From Pseudomonas bharatica CSV86 (lineage in GTDB: Bacteria > Pseudomonadota > Gammaproteobacteria > Pseudomonadales > Pseudomonadaceae), in the NCBI RefSeq assembly GCF_000319305.2, contig NZ_AMWJ02000002.1, positions 2,246,001 through 2,310,000 on the forward strand: a DNA stretch of 64,000 nt, given 5' to 3'. Of the stretch, positions 29,286 to 39,074 are shown one piece after another. Every line of letters starts with the position of its first letter. Within the stretch, counting starts at the first letter, position 1. The notes below the pieces were generated by a model. The model worked only from the letters and a program-made list of their open reading frames with translations, did no database searches and was not told the origin of the DNA. The translations under genes were made by a program, and so were the position numbers.

Positions 29286-29741
29286 ATGGACCGTCCCTCA
29301 TCCAACCGCCTACGCCGTGGCCGGGTTTCAGAGCCTGGCAGGCTGTATGTATTGACTACCGCGACTGAACTCCGAGCACCGATATTCAACGACTTCGGCC
29401 TGGCCAGATTGGTGATCCATCAACTTAGGCAAACAGAGCAGGAAGGCTCGGTCACTTCTCTCGCATGGGTAGTGATGCCAGATCACCTTCACTGGTTGAT
29501 CGAATTGAAGAGTGTGACCTTGAAGACCTTGATGCGGCGCTTCAAATCCCGAAGCACCTGCGCTGTGAACAAGGCCTGTGGCCGACAGGGCAAGCTATGG
29601 CAGCAGGGGTTTCATGACCGGGCTTTGAGGCGGGAAGACGATATCGTGGCGGTTGCCCGGTACATCGTTGCTAACCCCATTCGAGCTGGATTGGTCAGAA
29701 AGGCTGCTGATTATTCCCATTGGGATGCGGTGTGGCTGTAA
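29286..29741 (+). CDS. rayT: REP-associated tyrosine transposase (RAYT)
   Basis: A 151-residue single-copy Y1 transposase of the TnpA_REP family, the protein thought to move REP/REPIN sequences. It has the HUH-type metal site HLH in MPDHLHWLIEL and the candidate catalytic Tyr in ARYIVANPIRAGLV. It is flanked on both sides by REP pairs, the right-hand one starting directly at its stop codon. The start ATG at 29286 follows an AAGGAGCGAG ribosome site. Confidence 0.92.
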   Translation: MDRPSSNRLRRGRVSEPGRLYVLTTATELRAPIFNDFGLARLVIHQLRQTEQEGSVTSLAWVVMPDHLHWLIELKSVTLKTLMRRFKSRSTCAVNKACGRQGKLWQQGFHDRALRREDDIVAVARYIVANPIRAGLVRKAADYSHWDAVWL

Positions 29742-29823
29742 GCCTCATCGCTGGCAAGCCAGCTCCCACAGGTCCGCGTGCTCCGCTGGACCTGTGGGAG
29801 CTGGCTTGCCAGCGATGAGGCCC
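29742..29823. repeat. REP pair (REPIN) downstream of the RAYT gene
   Basis: Inverted REP copies begin at the base following the RAYT stop codon and reach to within 20 bases of the end of triC. The pair lies between convergent genes. Confidence 0.9.
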
Positions 29824-29841
29824 TGAAGGGCAATACAAGAG

Positions 29842-32800
29842 TCAGGCCTTCTCCGGCTCCTTGATCCTGTACCACGCCACATACAACGCCGGCAGGAACA
29901 ACAGCGTCAGCAATGTCGCCACGATGATCCCGCCGATCATGGCGTAGGCCATCGGCCCCCAGAACACTTCGCGGGCGATGGGGATCATGCCCAGGCTCGC
30001 CGCCGCCGCCGTGAGCAGGATCGGCCGGCGCCGGTGGTTGGTGGCTTCCACCACCGCATCCCATGGCGTGTACCCCTGCGCTTCGTATTCGTCGATCTGC
30101 GTCACCAGGATCACCGAGTTGCGGATGATGATGCCGATCAGCGCGAGAATCCCGAGTATCGCCACGAAGCCCATGGGCGTGCCCGTCGGCACCAGCGCCA
30201 GGACCACGCCGATCAACCCCAGCGGCGCGACGCTGGCAACCAGGAACAGCTTCTGCACGCTGTGCAACTGGATCATCAGGAAGGTCGCCATAAGGAACAG
30301 CATCAGCGGGATCACCTTGCTGATCGGCCCCTGGGCCTTGGCGCTCTCCTCCACCGTACCACCGGTGGCGACTTCGTAGCCTGCCGGCAGCTTGCTGGCG
30401 AACTCGTCGATCTTCGGCTTGAGCTGCGCCACCAGGTCGGTGGGCTGGATTTCGTCCCGTACCGAGGCCTTGATGGTGATGGTCGGCTTGCGGTCCCGAC
30501 GCCAGACCAGCGGCTGCTCCAGCTCGTAACGCACCGTGGCGAATGCCAGCAGCGGGATCGAAGTGCCGTTCGGCGTGACGATCTGCAGGTTCTGCAAGGT
30601 CTGCGGCGAACCCCGCTCGCTGTCCTCGGCCCGCGCGACCACATCGATCAGGTAGATGCTGTCATTCACCTCGGTAACCGGCGCGCCGCTGACGATGGCC
30701 TGCATCACGTTGGCCACGTCTTCCGACGACAGGCCGAGCTGGCGCGCCTTGTCCTGGGCGATGTCCACCCGCAGCACCTTACCCGGTTCGTTCCAGTCGT
30801 AGATCATGTCGCCGATATGCGGGTTGCTGTCGAGCAGGGTCGCCAGGTCGATCGCGTGCTTGCGCACCAGGTCGATGTCCTTGCCGCTGACCCGGTACTG
30901 GATCGGCCGCCCCACCGGCGGGCCCATTTCCAGCGACTGGACGTTGCTGCCGATACCGATGAAGTCATCGCGCAAACGCTTCTGCAGCCGCGCCTTGAGC
31001 GCCTCGCGCGATTCCAGGCCCTTGCTCACCACCACCAGTTGCGCGTAGTACGGGTTCTGCAACTGCTGGTCGAGCGGCAGGTAGAAACGCACCGCACCCT
31101 GGCCGATATAGGAACTCCAGTGGACCACGTCCGGGTCGTCCTTGAGGGTGGCTTCGAGGCGATCCACCGCCTTGCGTGTCTCGGCGATCGAGGCGTTCTG
31201 CGGCAGGTTGAGGTCCACCAGCAGTTCCGGACGGTCCGAGGCCGGGAAGAACTGGTTCTGCACGAAACGGAAGCAGAAGATCGACAGGGCGAAGATCAGC
31301 ACCGTGCCGACGATGGTCAGCCAGCGATGGCGCATGCACCAGACCAGGCCGCCATGGAAGGCATTGGCCAGGCGCCCGGGCTTTTCCTCGTGCTTCTTGA
31401 GCTTGGTGCTCAACAGGTGCACGCCCAGTACCGGGGCGAACAGCACCGCGACGATCCACGAGACGATCAGCGCCACGGCGATCACGGCGAACAGGGTAAA
31501 GGTGTACTCCCCCGCCGAGCTGGCATTGAGGCCGATGGGCACGAAGCCGGCCACGGTGACCAGGGTCCCGGTGAGCATGGGGAAAGCGGTGGAGGTGTAG
31601 GCGAAGGTCGCCGCCTGGTCCTTGCTTTCGCCCATTTCCAGGCGGGTGACCATCACCTCCACGGTGATCATAGCATCGTCCACCAGCAGGCCGAGGGCGA
31701 TGATCAGGGCGCCGAGGGAGATCCGCTGCATGGTGATGCCGCTGTATTCCATGAAGACGAAGACCATCGCCAGTACCAGCGGGATCGAGCAGGCCACCAC
31801 CAGCCCGGCGCGCAGGCCGAGGCTGACGAAGCTCACCAGCAGCACGATCACCACCGCCTCGAACAGCGCACTGGTGAAGCCGCCGACCGCCTCCTTCACC
31901 ACCACCGCCTGGTCGGACACGGTGTAAACGCCAACGCCCACCGGCAGCTCGGTGATGAGCTGGTCCATGCGATCCTGCAATTGCTTGCCGAACACCTGCA
32001 TGTTGCCGCCGGCCTTCATGCCGATGGCCAGGCCGATGGCGTCATGCCCGTTGTAGCGGAACTGCACGGTCGGCGGATCGACGTAGCCACGGCGGATTTC
32101 GGCGATATCGGCCAGGCGATAGAAGCGATCGTCGAGGCGCAGGTTGACCTCGGCCAGATCCTTTTCCGAGGCGAACTGGCCGCTGGTGCGCACGGAAATC
32201 CGCTCCGGCCCGGCTTCGATCACCCCCGCCGGGGTCACCGCATTCTGTGCCTGCAGGGCCTGGACCACTTGCCGCTGGTCGATGCCCAGCGCCGCCAGCT
32301 TGCGGGTGGAGAAGTTGAGGTAGAGCACTTCGTCCTGGGTGCCGATCATCTCGATCTTGCCCAGGTTGGGCACGGTGCGGATCTCGGCACGGACCTGTTC
32401 CACATAATCGCGCAGCTCGCGCATGCTCAGGCCGTCGGCGGTGAAGGCGTAGATCGAACCGTAGACGTCGCCGAACTCGTCGTTGAACCCCGGGCCCTGG
32501 ATGCCCTGGGGGAACTCGCCGCGGATGTCCTGGACCTTCTTGCGCACCTGATACCAGATCTGCGGAATGTCCTCGGCCTTGGTGGTGTCGCGCAGGTACA
32601 CGTAGACCGTCGATTCGCCCGGCCGGGTGTAGCTTTTCACGTAGTCGAGGGAGTCCAGTTCCTCGAGCTTCTTTTCGATGCGGTCGGTGACCTGCAACAG
32701 GGTTTCGTCCTGGGTCGCGCCGGGCCAGCGCGTCTGGATGACCATGGTCTTGATGGTGAAGGACGGGTCTTCCTCACGCCCCAGGTTCAGATAGGAAAAC

Positions 32801-32889
32801 ACCCCCATCAACAGGGCAACGAACATCAGGTACCAGACGAACGATTGATGGCGCAGGGCCCATTCGGAGAGGTTGAAGCTTCCTTTCAT
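29842..32889 (-). CDS. triC: RND efflux pump inner-membrane subunit, TriC-like
   Basis: A 1015-residue proton-driven RND exporter with twelve expected membrane spans, two large periplasmic loops and the TM4 proton-relay aspartates in GLLVDDAMITVEVM. Its length and the presence of two adaptor genes upstream match TriABC of P. aeruginosa, a triclosan/detergent efflux pump. The start overlaps triB by four bases. No outer-membrane channel gene is adjacent, so it must borrow one encoded elsewhere (OpmH in P. aeruginosa). Confidence 0.87.
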   Translation of the reverse strand: MKGSFNLSEWALRHQSFVWYLMFVALLMGVFSYLNLGREEDPSFTIKTMVIQTRWPGATQDETLLQVTDRIEKKLEELDSLDYVKSYTRPGESTVYVYLRDTTKAEDIPQIWYQVRKKVQDIRGEFPQGIQGPGFNDEFGDVYGSIYAFTADGLSMRELRDYVEQVRAEIRTVPNLGKIEMIGTQDEVLYLNFSTRKLAALGIDQRQVVQALQAQNAVTPAGVIEAGPERISVRTSGQFASEKDLAEVNLRLDDRFYRLADIAEIRRGYVDPPTVQFRYNGHDAIGLAIGMKAGGNMQVFGKQLQDRMDQLITELPVGVGVYTVSDQAVVVKEAVGGFTSALFEAVVIVLLVSFVSLGLRAGLVVACSIPLVLAMVFVFMEYSGITMQRISLGALIIALGLLVDDAMITVEVMVTRLEMGESKDQAATFAYTSTAFPMLTGTLVTVAGFVPIGLNASSAGEYTFTLFAVIAVALIVSWIVAVLFAPVLGVHLLSTKLKKHEEKPGRLANAFHGGLVWCMRHRWLTIVGTVLIFALSIFCFRFVQNQFFPASDRPELLVDLNLPQNASIAETRKAVDRLEATLKDDPDVVHWSSYIGQGAVRFYLPLDQQLQNPYYAQLVVVSKGLESREALKARLQKRLRDDFIGIGSNVQSLEMGPPVGRPIQYRVSGKDIDLVRKHAIDLATLLDSNPHIGDMIYDWNEPGKVLRVDIAQDKARQLGLSSEDVANVMQAIVSGAPVTEVNDSIYLIDVVARAEDSERGSPQTLQNLQIVTPNGTSIPLLAFATVRYELEQPLVWRRDRKPTITIKASVRDEIQPTDLVAQLKPKIDEFASKLPAGYEVATGGTVEESAKAQGPISKVIPLMLFLMATFLMIQLHSVQKLFLVASVAPLGLIGVVLALVPTGTPMGFVAILGILALIGIIIRNSVILVTQIDEYEAQGYTPWDAVVEATNHRRRPILLTAAAASLGMIPIAREVFWGPMAYAMIGGIIVATLLTLLFLPALYVAWYRIKEPEKA

Positions 32890-33953
32890 CGCGTCCCTTC
32901 CTCATCGACCATGACCTTCTGCCCCGGCTTGAGGCTGTTCACCCCGGCAGTAACGACCCGCTCGCCGGGCTGCACCCCCGACGCCAGCAATACCGAATCC
33001 TGTCCTCGTTGCAGCACCTGAACCTCCCGCGGATTCACCACTTTCTGCCGGGTATCGACGATCCACACCTGGCTCTTGCCTTCGACTTCCTGCAGGGCGC
33101 TGGCTGGGATCTGGCTGCGCGGATTCACTGCCGAACTCAGGCTGACGCTGATCGAAGTGCCGAGGCGGAAGGCCTCCGGGGTTTCCCGCAGGGTCAGGCG
33201 TGCACGCCGGGTGCGGGTGCTCGCATCGGCCTGGGGTTCGATCTCGCGCACCACCGCACTGGTGCGGATGCTGTTGTCGAGCTGCGCCATCACGGTGAAT
33301 TCGACGCCCTGGGCCAGGTCGTCGGCGAGGTAGGTGGGCAGGTCGATCACCGCCTCCTTGACGTCCGGGCGGGCCAGGGTGACCACCGCCTGCCCCGCCG
33401 CCACGGTCTGCCCGGCCTCGGCCTGCCAGTCGGTAACCACGGCAGCGTGATCGCTGCGCAACTCCGCGTAGCCGAGCTGGTCCCTGGCCTGTTGCACCGC
33501 CGCCCGGGCCTGCTCGCGGCTGGCAGCGGTGGTCTTCAGGTCGGTCTGGGCGATGTCCAGTTGCGCCTGGGCGCCGACACCGCGGTCGTACAGTTGCTGC
33601 TGGCGACGGGCATTGGCCTGGGCGTTGATCCACTGCGCCTCGATCTTCGCCAGATCGCCTTCGGCGGCGCGCAACTGGTTGCGCTGGTCGGTGGGGTCAA
33701 GGCTCGCCAACACGTCGCCCGCCTTCACCGTGGCGCCGACATCAACCCAGCGCCGCGCGATGCGCCCGCCCACGCGAAAGCCCAGGGTACTTTCATAGCG
33801 GGCCTGGATAGTGCCCGCAAAACGCCCGAGGTCGAGTGCGTCCTGGGTCTTCACCTCGGCCGACAGCACCGGGCGGATCGGCTCGGGCTTTTCCTTCTCA
33901 CCGCCGCAGGCCACTAGCAACAGGCAGCCCGCCAGCATCACGGATGTTCTCAT
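32886..33953 (-). CDS. triB: RND efflux periplasmic adaptor, TriB-like
   Basis: A 355-residue membrane-fusion lipoprotein. The N-terminus ends in a lipobox LLVACGG (Cys at residue 16). The body has the paired lipoyl-like motifs GFRVGGRIARRWVDVG and TVAAGQAVVTL around a helical hairpin. It links the TriC-like pump to an outer-membrane channel. It overlaps both neighbours by four bases. Confidence 0.87.
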   Translation of the reverse strand: MRTSVMLAGCLLLVACGGEKEKPEPIRPVLSAEVKTQDALDLGRFAGTIQARYESTLGFRVGGRIARRWVDVGATVKAGDVLASLDPTDQRNQLRAAEGDLAKIEAQWINAQANARRQQQLYDRGVGAQAQLDIAQTDLKTTAASREQARAAVQQARDQLGYAELRSDHAAVVTDWQAEAGQTVAAGQAVVTLARPDVKEAVIDLPTYLADDLAQGVEFTVMAQLDNSIRTSAVVREIEPQADASTRTRRARLTLRETPEAFRLGTSISVSLSSAVNPRSQIPASALQEVEGKSQVWIVDTRQKVVNPREVQVLQRGQDSVLLASGVQPGERVVTAGVNSLKPGQKVMVDEEGTR

Positions 33954-35041
33954 TGACCCAACCCCGCCTTGGCCTCATCGACGACTTCCACCTGCATGCC
34001 GGGGTGCAGCAACTGGGCGCCGAGCACCACCACCTGCTGGCCGGCCTCCAGGCCCTCGCTGATCACTACTTCGCCGGTCAGGTAACGCCCGACCTTGACC
34101 TTCTGCAGGCGCACCTTGCTGTCCTCCTCCACCAGCCATACCGCCGGCTCGCGCAGCTCCTTGGTCAGCGCCGACCAGGGCAGTTCGATGCCCGGCTTGC
34201 CCTGGGCGTTGCCGGTGGCACTGACCGCCGAGCCCAGGTCCATGCCCGGCGGTACCTTGTCCAGGGCGATCTTGATCTGCACCGTGCCGCTCTGGGCGGA
34301 CACGGTCGGGGTGATCTCGCGCACATGCCCGGTGGCCTGCACCTTGGGGTCGTCGATCAGGCTGACGGTGATCGCCTGCTCGCTCTCCGGCGCCAGCAGC
34401 AACGATTCATAGACATTGAACACCGCGTCACGCCCGCCATCCCGGGCCAGGCTGAAGATCGGCACCGTGGCCTGGACCACCTGGCCGACCTCGGCCTGGC
34501 GCTCGGTGATGACCCCGGCGGCATCGGCCACCAGCGCGGTGTAGCTCAGTTGTTCCTTGGCGTTGGCCAGTTGCGCCTCGGCGGCTTTCAGGGCGCTCTG
34601 GCTGCTGCGCAACGCGGCCTGGGCCGAGTCGTATTCGCTCTGGCTGGTGTAGCCCTTGGGCAGGAGTTTCTGCTGGCGCACGAAGGCCGCCGAGCTTTGC
34701 GTCACCCGCGCACGCGCGGCCAGCACCTCGGCATTGGCCGAATCGACATTGGTTTGCAGGTCTTTCGGATCGAGACGCGCCAGCACCTGGTTGGCCTTGA
34801 CGTGATCACCCACATCGACGCTGCGGGAAATGATCTTGCCGCCCACCCGGAATGACAGGTCGCTATGTACCTGGGCCTGGACATCACCGGTGAGGGTGAC
34901 CCGCGGGGAAAAATCGCCGGTTTCGACCTTCTGCACCGTCACCCGCGGATGCTGCGGCTCTTCGGCCGGCTTGTCGCGGCAACCCGTCAACCCCAGCGCC
35001 AGCCCCAGGAAAATCAACGAACAAGAACGCGACAACTTCAT
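33950..35041 (-). CDS. triA: RND efflux periplasmic adaptor, TriA-like
   Basis: A 363-residue membrane-fusion lipoprotein with a signal ending in the lipobox LGLTGC. Lipoyl-like motifs SFRVGGKIISRSVDVG and GQVVQATVPIF frame the helical hairpin. ATG at 35041 is chosen over an in-frame upstream start because it yields a clean lipoprotein signal and follows AAAGGAGCC. It is the first gene of triABC. Two non-identical adaptors in one operon are the hallmark of TriABC-type pumps. Confidence 0.87.
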   Translation of the reverse strand: MKLSRSCSLIFLGLALGLTGCRDKPAEEPQHPRVTVQKVETGDFSPRVTLTGDVQAQVHSDLSFRVGGKIISRSVDVGDHVKANQVLARLDPKDLQTNVDSANAEVLAARARVTQSSAAFVRQQKLLPKGYTSQSEYDSAQAALRSSQSALKAAEAQLANAKEQLSYTALVADAAGVITERQAEVGQVVQATVPIFSLARDGGRDAVFNVYESLLLAPESEQAITVSLIDDPKVQATGHVREITPTVSAQSGTVQIKIALDKVPPGMDLGSAVSATGNAQGKPGIELPWSALTKELREPAVWLVEEDSKVRLQKVKVGRYLTGEVVISEGLEAGQQVVVLGAQLLHPGMQVEVVDEAKAGLGQ

Positions 35042-35227
35042 GCGGGCTCCTTTGCATGGGCCGGTTCGGAGGGGAATGTGATTAATGCGATTGTTAGCGT
35101 AGATCAGGCTTTGATTACTGCCCACGCAACAATGAGAACTCTCTTACAGAGCCTTGAGGTAAATCAGTCAACCGCGGGGGTGATTGGTTCAATTGGCTAT
35201 TGGCGTCGAGGTCCGGCACCCATGGAG

Positions 35228-35920
35228 TCAGCGCGAGGTATCGCGAATCCCCAGCACGCGGTTGACTTTACGTACCGCGAAATTACGCAGCCGTTCTCCC
35301 CTGCCCGGTCCCTTGGGCGGATGTAGCACCAGGCCCGCCTGGTAGAACCTGGTGCCGTCCAAACCGGTCAGGAATGGTGTCTTATCGGTCGGATACAACA
35401 TCGTAACGGGAGGCTCGTCAGGCAGTTTCGGCTCTTCGACGGATTTGTCGTATCCGGGATCAGGCGCTTTGCTTTTCCGAGCCGCCTTGCTCGGCTGGGC
35501 AAGCGCCGCAAGTTCGTCAAGCGAGGAAAGACTGTCGGAGCGGCTCACTCTTTTCCCGTTCACGTAATGCTCATGGTAAGGCGGAGTAAACACCCCGCCT
35601 TTCGGCATCGGGGCCAACTTACGGATGGGATACCCGCTGCGCTTTGACGCATAAAGCAAAAGCGCCGACAGAGGAACATGCCCGTCGGGATCGATCACGT
35701 TGACAGGATCACCCAAGCCATACCCATAGGCATTCAAGCCACCGCGTTCGAAAGGGCTCTTGCTGTCCGGCGCGTTGAAGCGCAGGAGCACCGGGTTGTA
35801 TGCACGGTAGCCGAGACCCAGCAAGTACTGGCCGATGCGGGGCTCGAGGCGCTCGCCATTGAACCCGAGGCTTGCGGCGGGCGGTACCGAGCCCGACAGT
35901 GAAGCTATCAATCTGTCCAT
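35228..35920 (-). CDS. Short RHS-core protein with unique C-terminus (Rhs1)
   Basis: A 230-residue orphan RHS protein. Residues ~18-85 are an RHS repeat-associated core (GFNGERLEPRIGQYLLG, GGLNAYGYGLGDPVNVIDPDGH). The remaining ~145 residues are a variable basic C-terminus containing TPPYHEHYVNGKRVSRSD, unlike the other seven copies. There is no YD-repeat shell and no signal peptide. It starts ten bases after Rhs2 and lacks the dyad element, so it is probably co-transcribed with Rhs2. Function is unknown; a toxin-like role is an inference from the RHS fold. Confidence 0.8.
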   Translation of the reverse strand: MDRLIASLSGSVPPAASLGFNGERLEPRIGQYLLGLGYRAYNPVLLRFNAPDSKSPFERGGLNAYGYGLGDPVNVIDPDGHVPLSALLLYASKRSGYPIRKLAPMPKGGVFTPPYHEHYVNGKRVSRSDSLSSLDELAALAQPSKAARKSKAPDPGYDKSVEEPKLPDEPPVTMLYPTDKTPFLTGLDGTRFYQAGLVLHPPKGPGRGERLRNFAVRKVNRVLGIRDTSR

Positions 35921-35930
35921 CAGCTTGATC

Positions 35931-36657
35931 TCATAACCATCCGTCTGGATTCATTTCCGAATCATTCGTGCGGATCACGTTGCGGACACTACCTACATGA
36001 TCGACGTTCCTTTTGTTGGGTTTGGCAGGGTTTTGCCCTAGGCGAGCCGTCTTGCTCCGTTTTGATTCCGGAGGGACCAAACGGCCATTGATCCACGCCA
36101 GCGTCCGTGCGTCTTGTGCAGACTCTGCCTGTGGGTTCGGGTGAATACGCACCCCCTGACTCGATAGATGTACGGGCCCGTCTTCCACGGCATCTGCAGG
36201 ATCAACACTCCGGGACGACGGTGCTGGTGGATCTGGAGCCTCAGGTAGTTTTCTCCCCCGCATGGACGCAACCAGATCTTTAGCATTGCCAGTTGCCACC
36301 GAGGCATTCGTCCCACCCGAAGACGGCACGGGAGGCAACGCCTTTGGAGGGGGGTCCTGGAAAATGGTCTGAAGAGTTTTCTAAACTGAGTCATCAGCCA
36401 ACCCGCTCGTCCGTCAGGATCCAGCAGATTGACCGGATCCCCCAGGCAATAGGCATAGGCATTCAACCCACCCCGGCAAAAGGGCTCAGCGCATCGGGGT
36501 TGTTGAAGTGCATCAGCACCGGGTTATAGGCGCGGTAGCCGCTTCCGAGCAGGTAGTGACCGGTGCGGGGCTCGAGGCGTTGGCCGTTGAAGCCTGACCA
36601 CCCGCCTCCGGCATTGCGCTGGGTATGAGGACGAGGCGGTTCGGTCGGCGTGGACAT
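35931..36657 (-). CDS. Short RHS-core protein, two apparent one-base frameshifts (Rhs2)
   Basis: The RHS core is split over two frames: FNGQRLEPRTGHYLLGSGYR up to SPFAG, then LNAYAYCLGDPVNLLDPDG. Adding one base at the C4 run 36471-36474 joins them. A second missing base at the G6 run 36349-36354 joins the core to a Pro/Ser-rich tail that ends at 35931. With both restored the gene is 242 residues. The C-terminus (GVRIHPNPQAES, RTLAWINGRLVPPES) resembles no other copy. ATG at 36657 sits 61 bases from the shared dyad element, in line with the other copies. Confidence 0.7.
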
Positions 36658-36712
36658 GGTCGGTACCTGAAGCGGATACATACGCCACAGGATAAAGACC
36701 CGAGGCCCGCCG

Positions 36713-36738
36713 CGAACCTGACAGAACTATCAGGTTCG
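36713..36738 (-). promoter_or_regulatory. Dyad element upstream of Rhs2
   Basis: Plus strand CTGACAGAACTATCAG, here embedded in a longer palindrome with perfect nine-base arms CGAACCTGA and TCAGGTTCG. It is a divergent relative of the 24-bp element in front of Rhs3-Rhs8. A TTTATC that could be a -10 lies at 36691-36696, one base off the position seen in the other copies. Confidence 0.6.
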
Positions 36739-36764
36739 ACGAGCGGCAGGCCCCGGCACGGGTA

Positions 36765-37649
36765 TCAGCCCTGCCACTTGCCGCCTTCGACAATCACGCT
36801 TTCCGGCTTGGTGTCGTCGCTCAGTTCCTTGCGCACGTACTGGTCATACAGCTTGTGCAGGAATTTCTCCTCGCCCAGGCGCGCCAGCTCGGCGTTGACC
36901 CAGTCGCGCAGTTCGATGTTGCCCTTCTTCACCGCCGGGGCGATCGGCGCTTCCTCGCCGAGGAACTCCGGGAGCACACGGTAGCCGGGGTTCTGCTTGG
37001 ACCAGCTGAACAGGATCAGGTTGTCCTGCGCGTAGGCATCACCGCGGCCATTGGCCAGGGCCTGCAGCGACTCGCTGTTCTTTTCGAACTTCAGCAGTTT
37101 CCAGTCCGGGTGGTTCTTGGTCAGCCAGATATCGGCGGTGGTGCCGGTGGTGACGATGGTGGTCTTGTCGGCCAGGTCATCGAGCTTCTTCACGCTGCTG
37201 CCATCGGCAACCAGTGCCTGCACCGCAACGCGCAGGTTGGGGTTGGTGAATTCCACCGCTTCCTTGCGCTCCGGGGTGACGGTCATGTTGGCCAGGATCA
37301 GGTCGACCTTGTCGCTTTGCAGGAAGGGAATGCGGCTGGCCGGCTCGACCGCAACGAACTCCACCTTGTTCTCGTCGCCCAGCAGCGACTTGGCGAAGGC
37401 GCGGCCGATGTCGGTGTCGAAACCGACATAGCGGCCCGTTTCATCGACGAAGCCGAACGGCGGTTTGTCGGTGAAGACGCCGACGATCAGCTTGTCCCGG
37501 GCCTTGATGGTGTCCAGGTAGCTGGCGGTGGCCGGGGCCGGCGCGGCGGCGGTAGCGGTCTTCGGCGCTTCGGCGGCCTTGTCGCAGCCGGCCAGCAGGG
37601 CCAGGCCAAACAGTGACAGCAGTAGCTTGGACGTCTTGGCAGTTTTCAT
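36765..37649 (-). CDS. Polar amino-acid ABC transporter substrate-binding lipoprotein
   Basis: A 294-residue family 3 solute-binding protein. The signal ends in the lipobox LLAGC (Cys22), followed by an Ala/Pro-rich linker. The binding domain has KLIVGVFTDKPPFGFVDE, DLILANMTVTPERKEAV and TTIVTTGTTADIW. The specific amino acid cannot be told from sequence. It is the last gene of a four-gene operon and overlaps the ATPase gene by four bases. Confidence 0.88.
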   Translation of the reverse strand: MKTAKTSKLLLSLFGLALLAGCDKAAEAPKTATAAAPAPATASYLDTIKARDKLIVGVFTDKPPFGFVDETGRYVGFDTDIGRAFAKSLLGDENKVEFVAVEPASRIPFLQSDKVDLILANMTVTPERKEAVEFTNPNLRVAVQALVADGSSVKKLDDLADKTTIVTTGTTADIWLTKNHPDWKLLKFEKNSESLQALANGRGDAYAQDNLILFSWSKQNPGYRVLPEFLGEEAPIAPAVKKGNIELRDWVNAELARLGEEKFLHKLYDQYVRKELSDDTKPESVIVEGGKWQG

Positions 37650-38418
37650 ATCAGTTCCTTTTGAGGTTTCTCGGGCAGGCTTTCGACATAGGAGAATTTC
37701 TCCAGGAACTGCTGCGCGCGTGCGGTCTGCGGGTTCGTAAAGAAGCTCTCGGGCGAGCGTTGTTCAAGGATCCTGCCGGCTTCCATGAACACGATGCGGT
37801 CGGCCACCGCGCGGGCGAAGGCCATTTCGTGGGTGACGATGAGCAGGGTCATGCCGTCCCGGGCCAGGCCCTGGATCACCTGCAGCACTTCCTTGACCAT
37901 TTCCGGATCGAGGGCGGCGGTAACCTCGTCGAACAGCATCACCCGCGGGTTCATACACAGCGAGCGAACGATGGCGATACGTTGCTGCTGGCCGCCGGAC
38001 AGCTGGCGCGGATAGGCATCACGCTTGTCCAGCAGGCCGACCCGGGCCAACAGCGCCTCGGCCTGGGCCACCGCCTCGGCGCGCTGGCGCTTCTGCACCT
38101 TGAGCGGGCCGAGCAGCAGGTTGTCGAGCACGGTCATATGGCCGAACAGGTGGTAGCTCTGGAACACCATGCCGACCTGCTGGCGGACCTCGCGCCAGTC
38201 GGTCTTCGGGTCGAGCAGTTCGCGCCCTTCCAGTTTCAGGCTGCCGCCGTGGGCGGTTTCCAGGCCATTGAGGCAGCGCAGCAAGGTGCTTTTGCCGCAG
38301 CCGCTCGGCCGAGGATGACCACCACTTCGCCGGCCTGTACCGACAGGTCGATGTCGTTGAGCACCCGGTGCTCGCCGAAGAACTTGTTGAAACCCTTGAA
38401 CTCGATCAATGCGCTCAT
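37646..38418 (-). CDS. Amino-acid ABC transporter ATP-binding protein, with one-base frameshift
   Basis: A polar amino-acid importer ATPase (GlnQ/HisP type) with signature LSGGQQQRIAIVRSL, Walker B VMLFDEVTAALDPE and switch His in IVTHEMAFAR. The Walker A region is broken: the frame reads ILGRAAAAKAP, while one extra C at 38307-38308 restores ILGPSGCGKSTLLRCLNG. Corrected length is 257 residues, normal for the family. It overlaps its neighbours on both sides, so it is coupled within the operon. A base-calling error is likely because the other three genes are intact. Confidence 0.87.
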
Positions 38419-39074
38419 GCGTGCGTCCAGCGCCGCTCCAGCGCGCGGGAAGCGGCCGACAGCGGGTAACAGATAAAGAAGAAGAACAGGAACAGCGCGC
38501 CGTAGATCAGCACCGATTCATAGGTGCGCTCGATGATCTGCTGGCCAACCTTGATCACGTCCACCACACCGATCAGCACCGCCAGCGAGCTGGTCTTGAT
38601 GATCCGCGTGTAGACGTTGATGGTTGGCGGGGTCATGCGTTTCAGCGCCTGGGGCAGCAACACGTAGCCGTACAGCTGCCAGCCGGACAGGCCGATGGAC
38701 AACCCCGCCTCGCGCTGGCCACGGGGCAGCGACAGCAACGCGCCTCGCACCACCTCGCCCACTTCGCTGGCGCCCCACAAGGCCAGCACCAGCACCGCGC
38801 ACCAGAAGCTCGGCAGGCTGACACCAAGGAAGATCGGCAGGCCGAAGAACAGCAGGTACAGCCAAACCAGCACCGGGATGGCGCGGAACAGCTCCAGGTA
38901 GATGCGCAGGACGATGTTCACCCCGTGCTTGCCCAGGGTCGCCAGCACGCCATAGAGCACGCCGCCAAGGGTTGCGAACAGGATTCCCAGCCCGGAGATC
39001 GCCAGGGTTTGCGCGGCGCCCTTGCCCAGTTGCGGCAGAGACACCAGCAACAGCTCAAGACCCGAACTGGCCAT
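38415..39074 (-). CDS. Amino-acid ABC transporter permease (second)
   Basis: A 219-residue HisM/GlnP-type permease with the family loop AGLSIGLSGWQLYGYVLLPQAL and about five membrane spans. It forms a heterodimer with the upstream permease. Its start lies inside the end of that gene (20-base overlap), and its end overlaps the ATPase gene by four bases. Confidence 0.9.
   Translation of the reverse strand: MASSGLELLLVSLPQLGKGAAQTLAISGLGILFATLGGVLYGVLATLGKHGVNIVLRIYLELFRAIPVLVWLYLLFFGLPIFLGVSLPSFWCAVLVLALWGASEVGEVVRGALLSLPRGQREAGLSIGLSGWQLYGYVLLPQALKRMTPPTINVYTRIIKTSSLAVLIGVVDVIKVGQQIIERTYESVLIYGALFLFFFFICYPLSAASRALERRWTHA

Noticed and set aside
30034..33021. 995-codon open frame on the plus strand
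   Set aside because: Antisense of triC with low-complexity His/Gln/Asp composition and no start signal; the opposite strand encodes a full RND pump.
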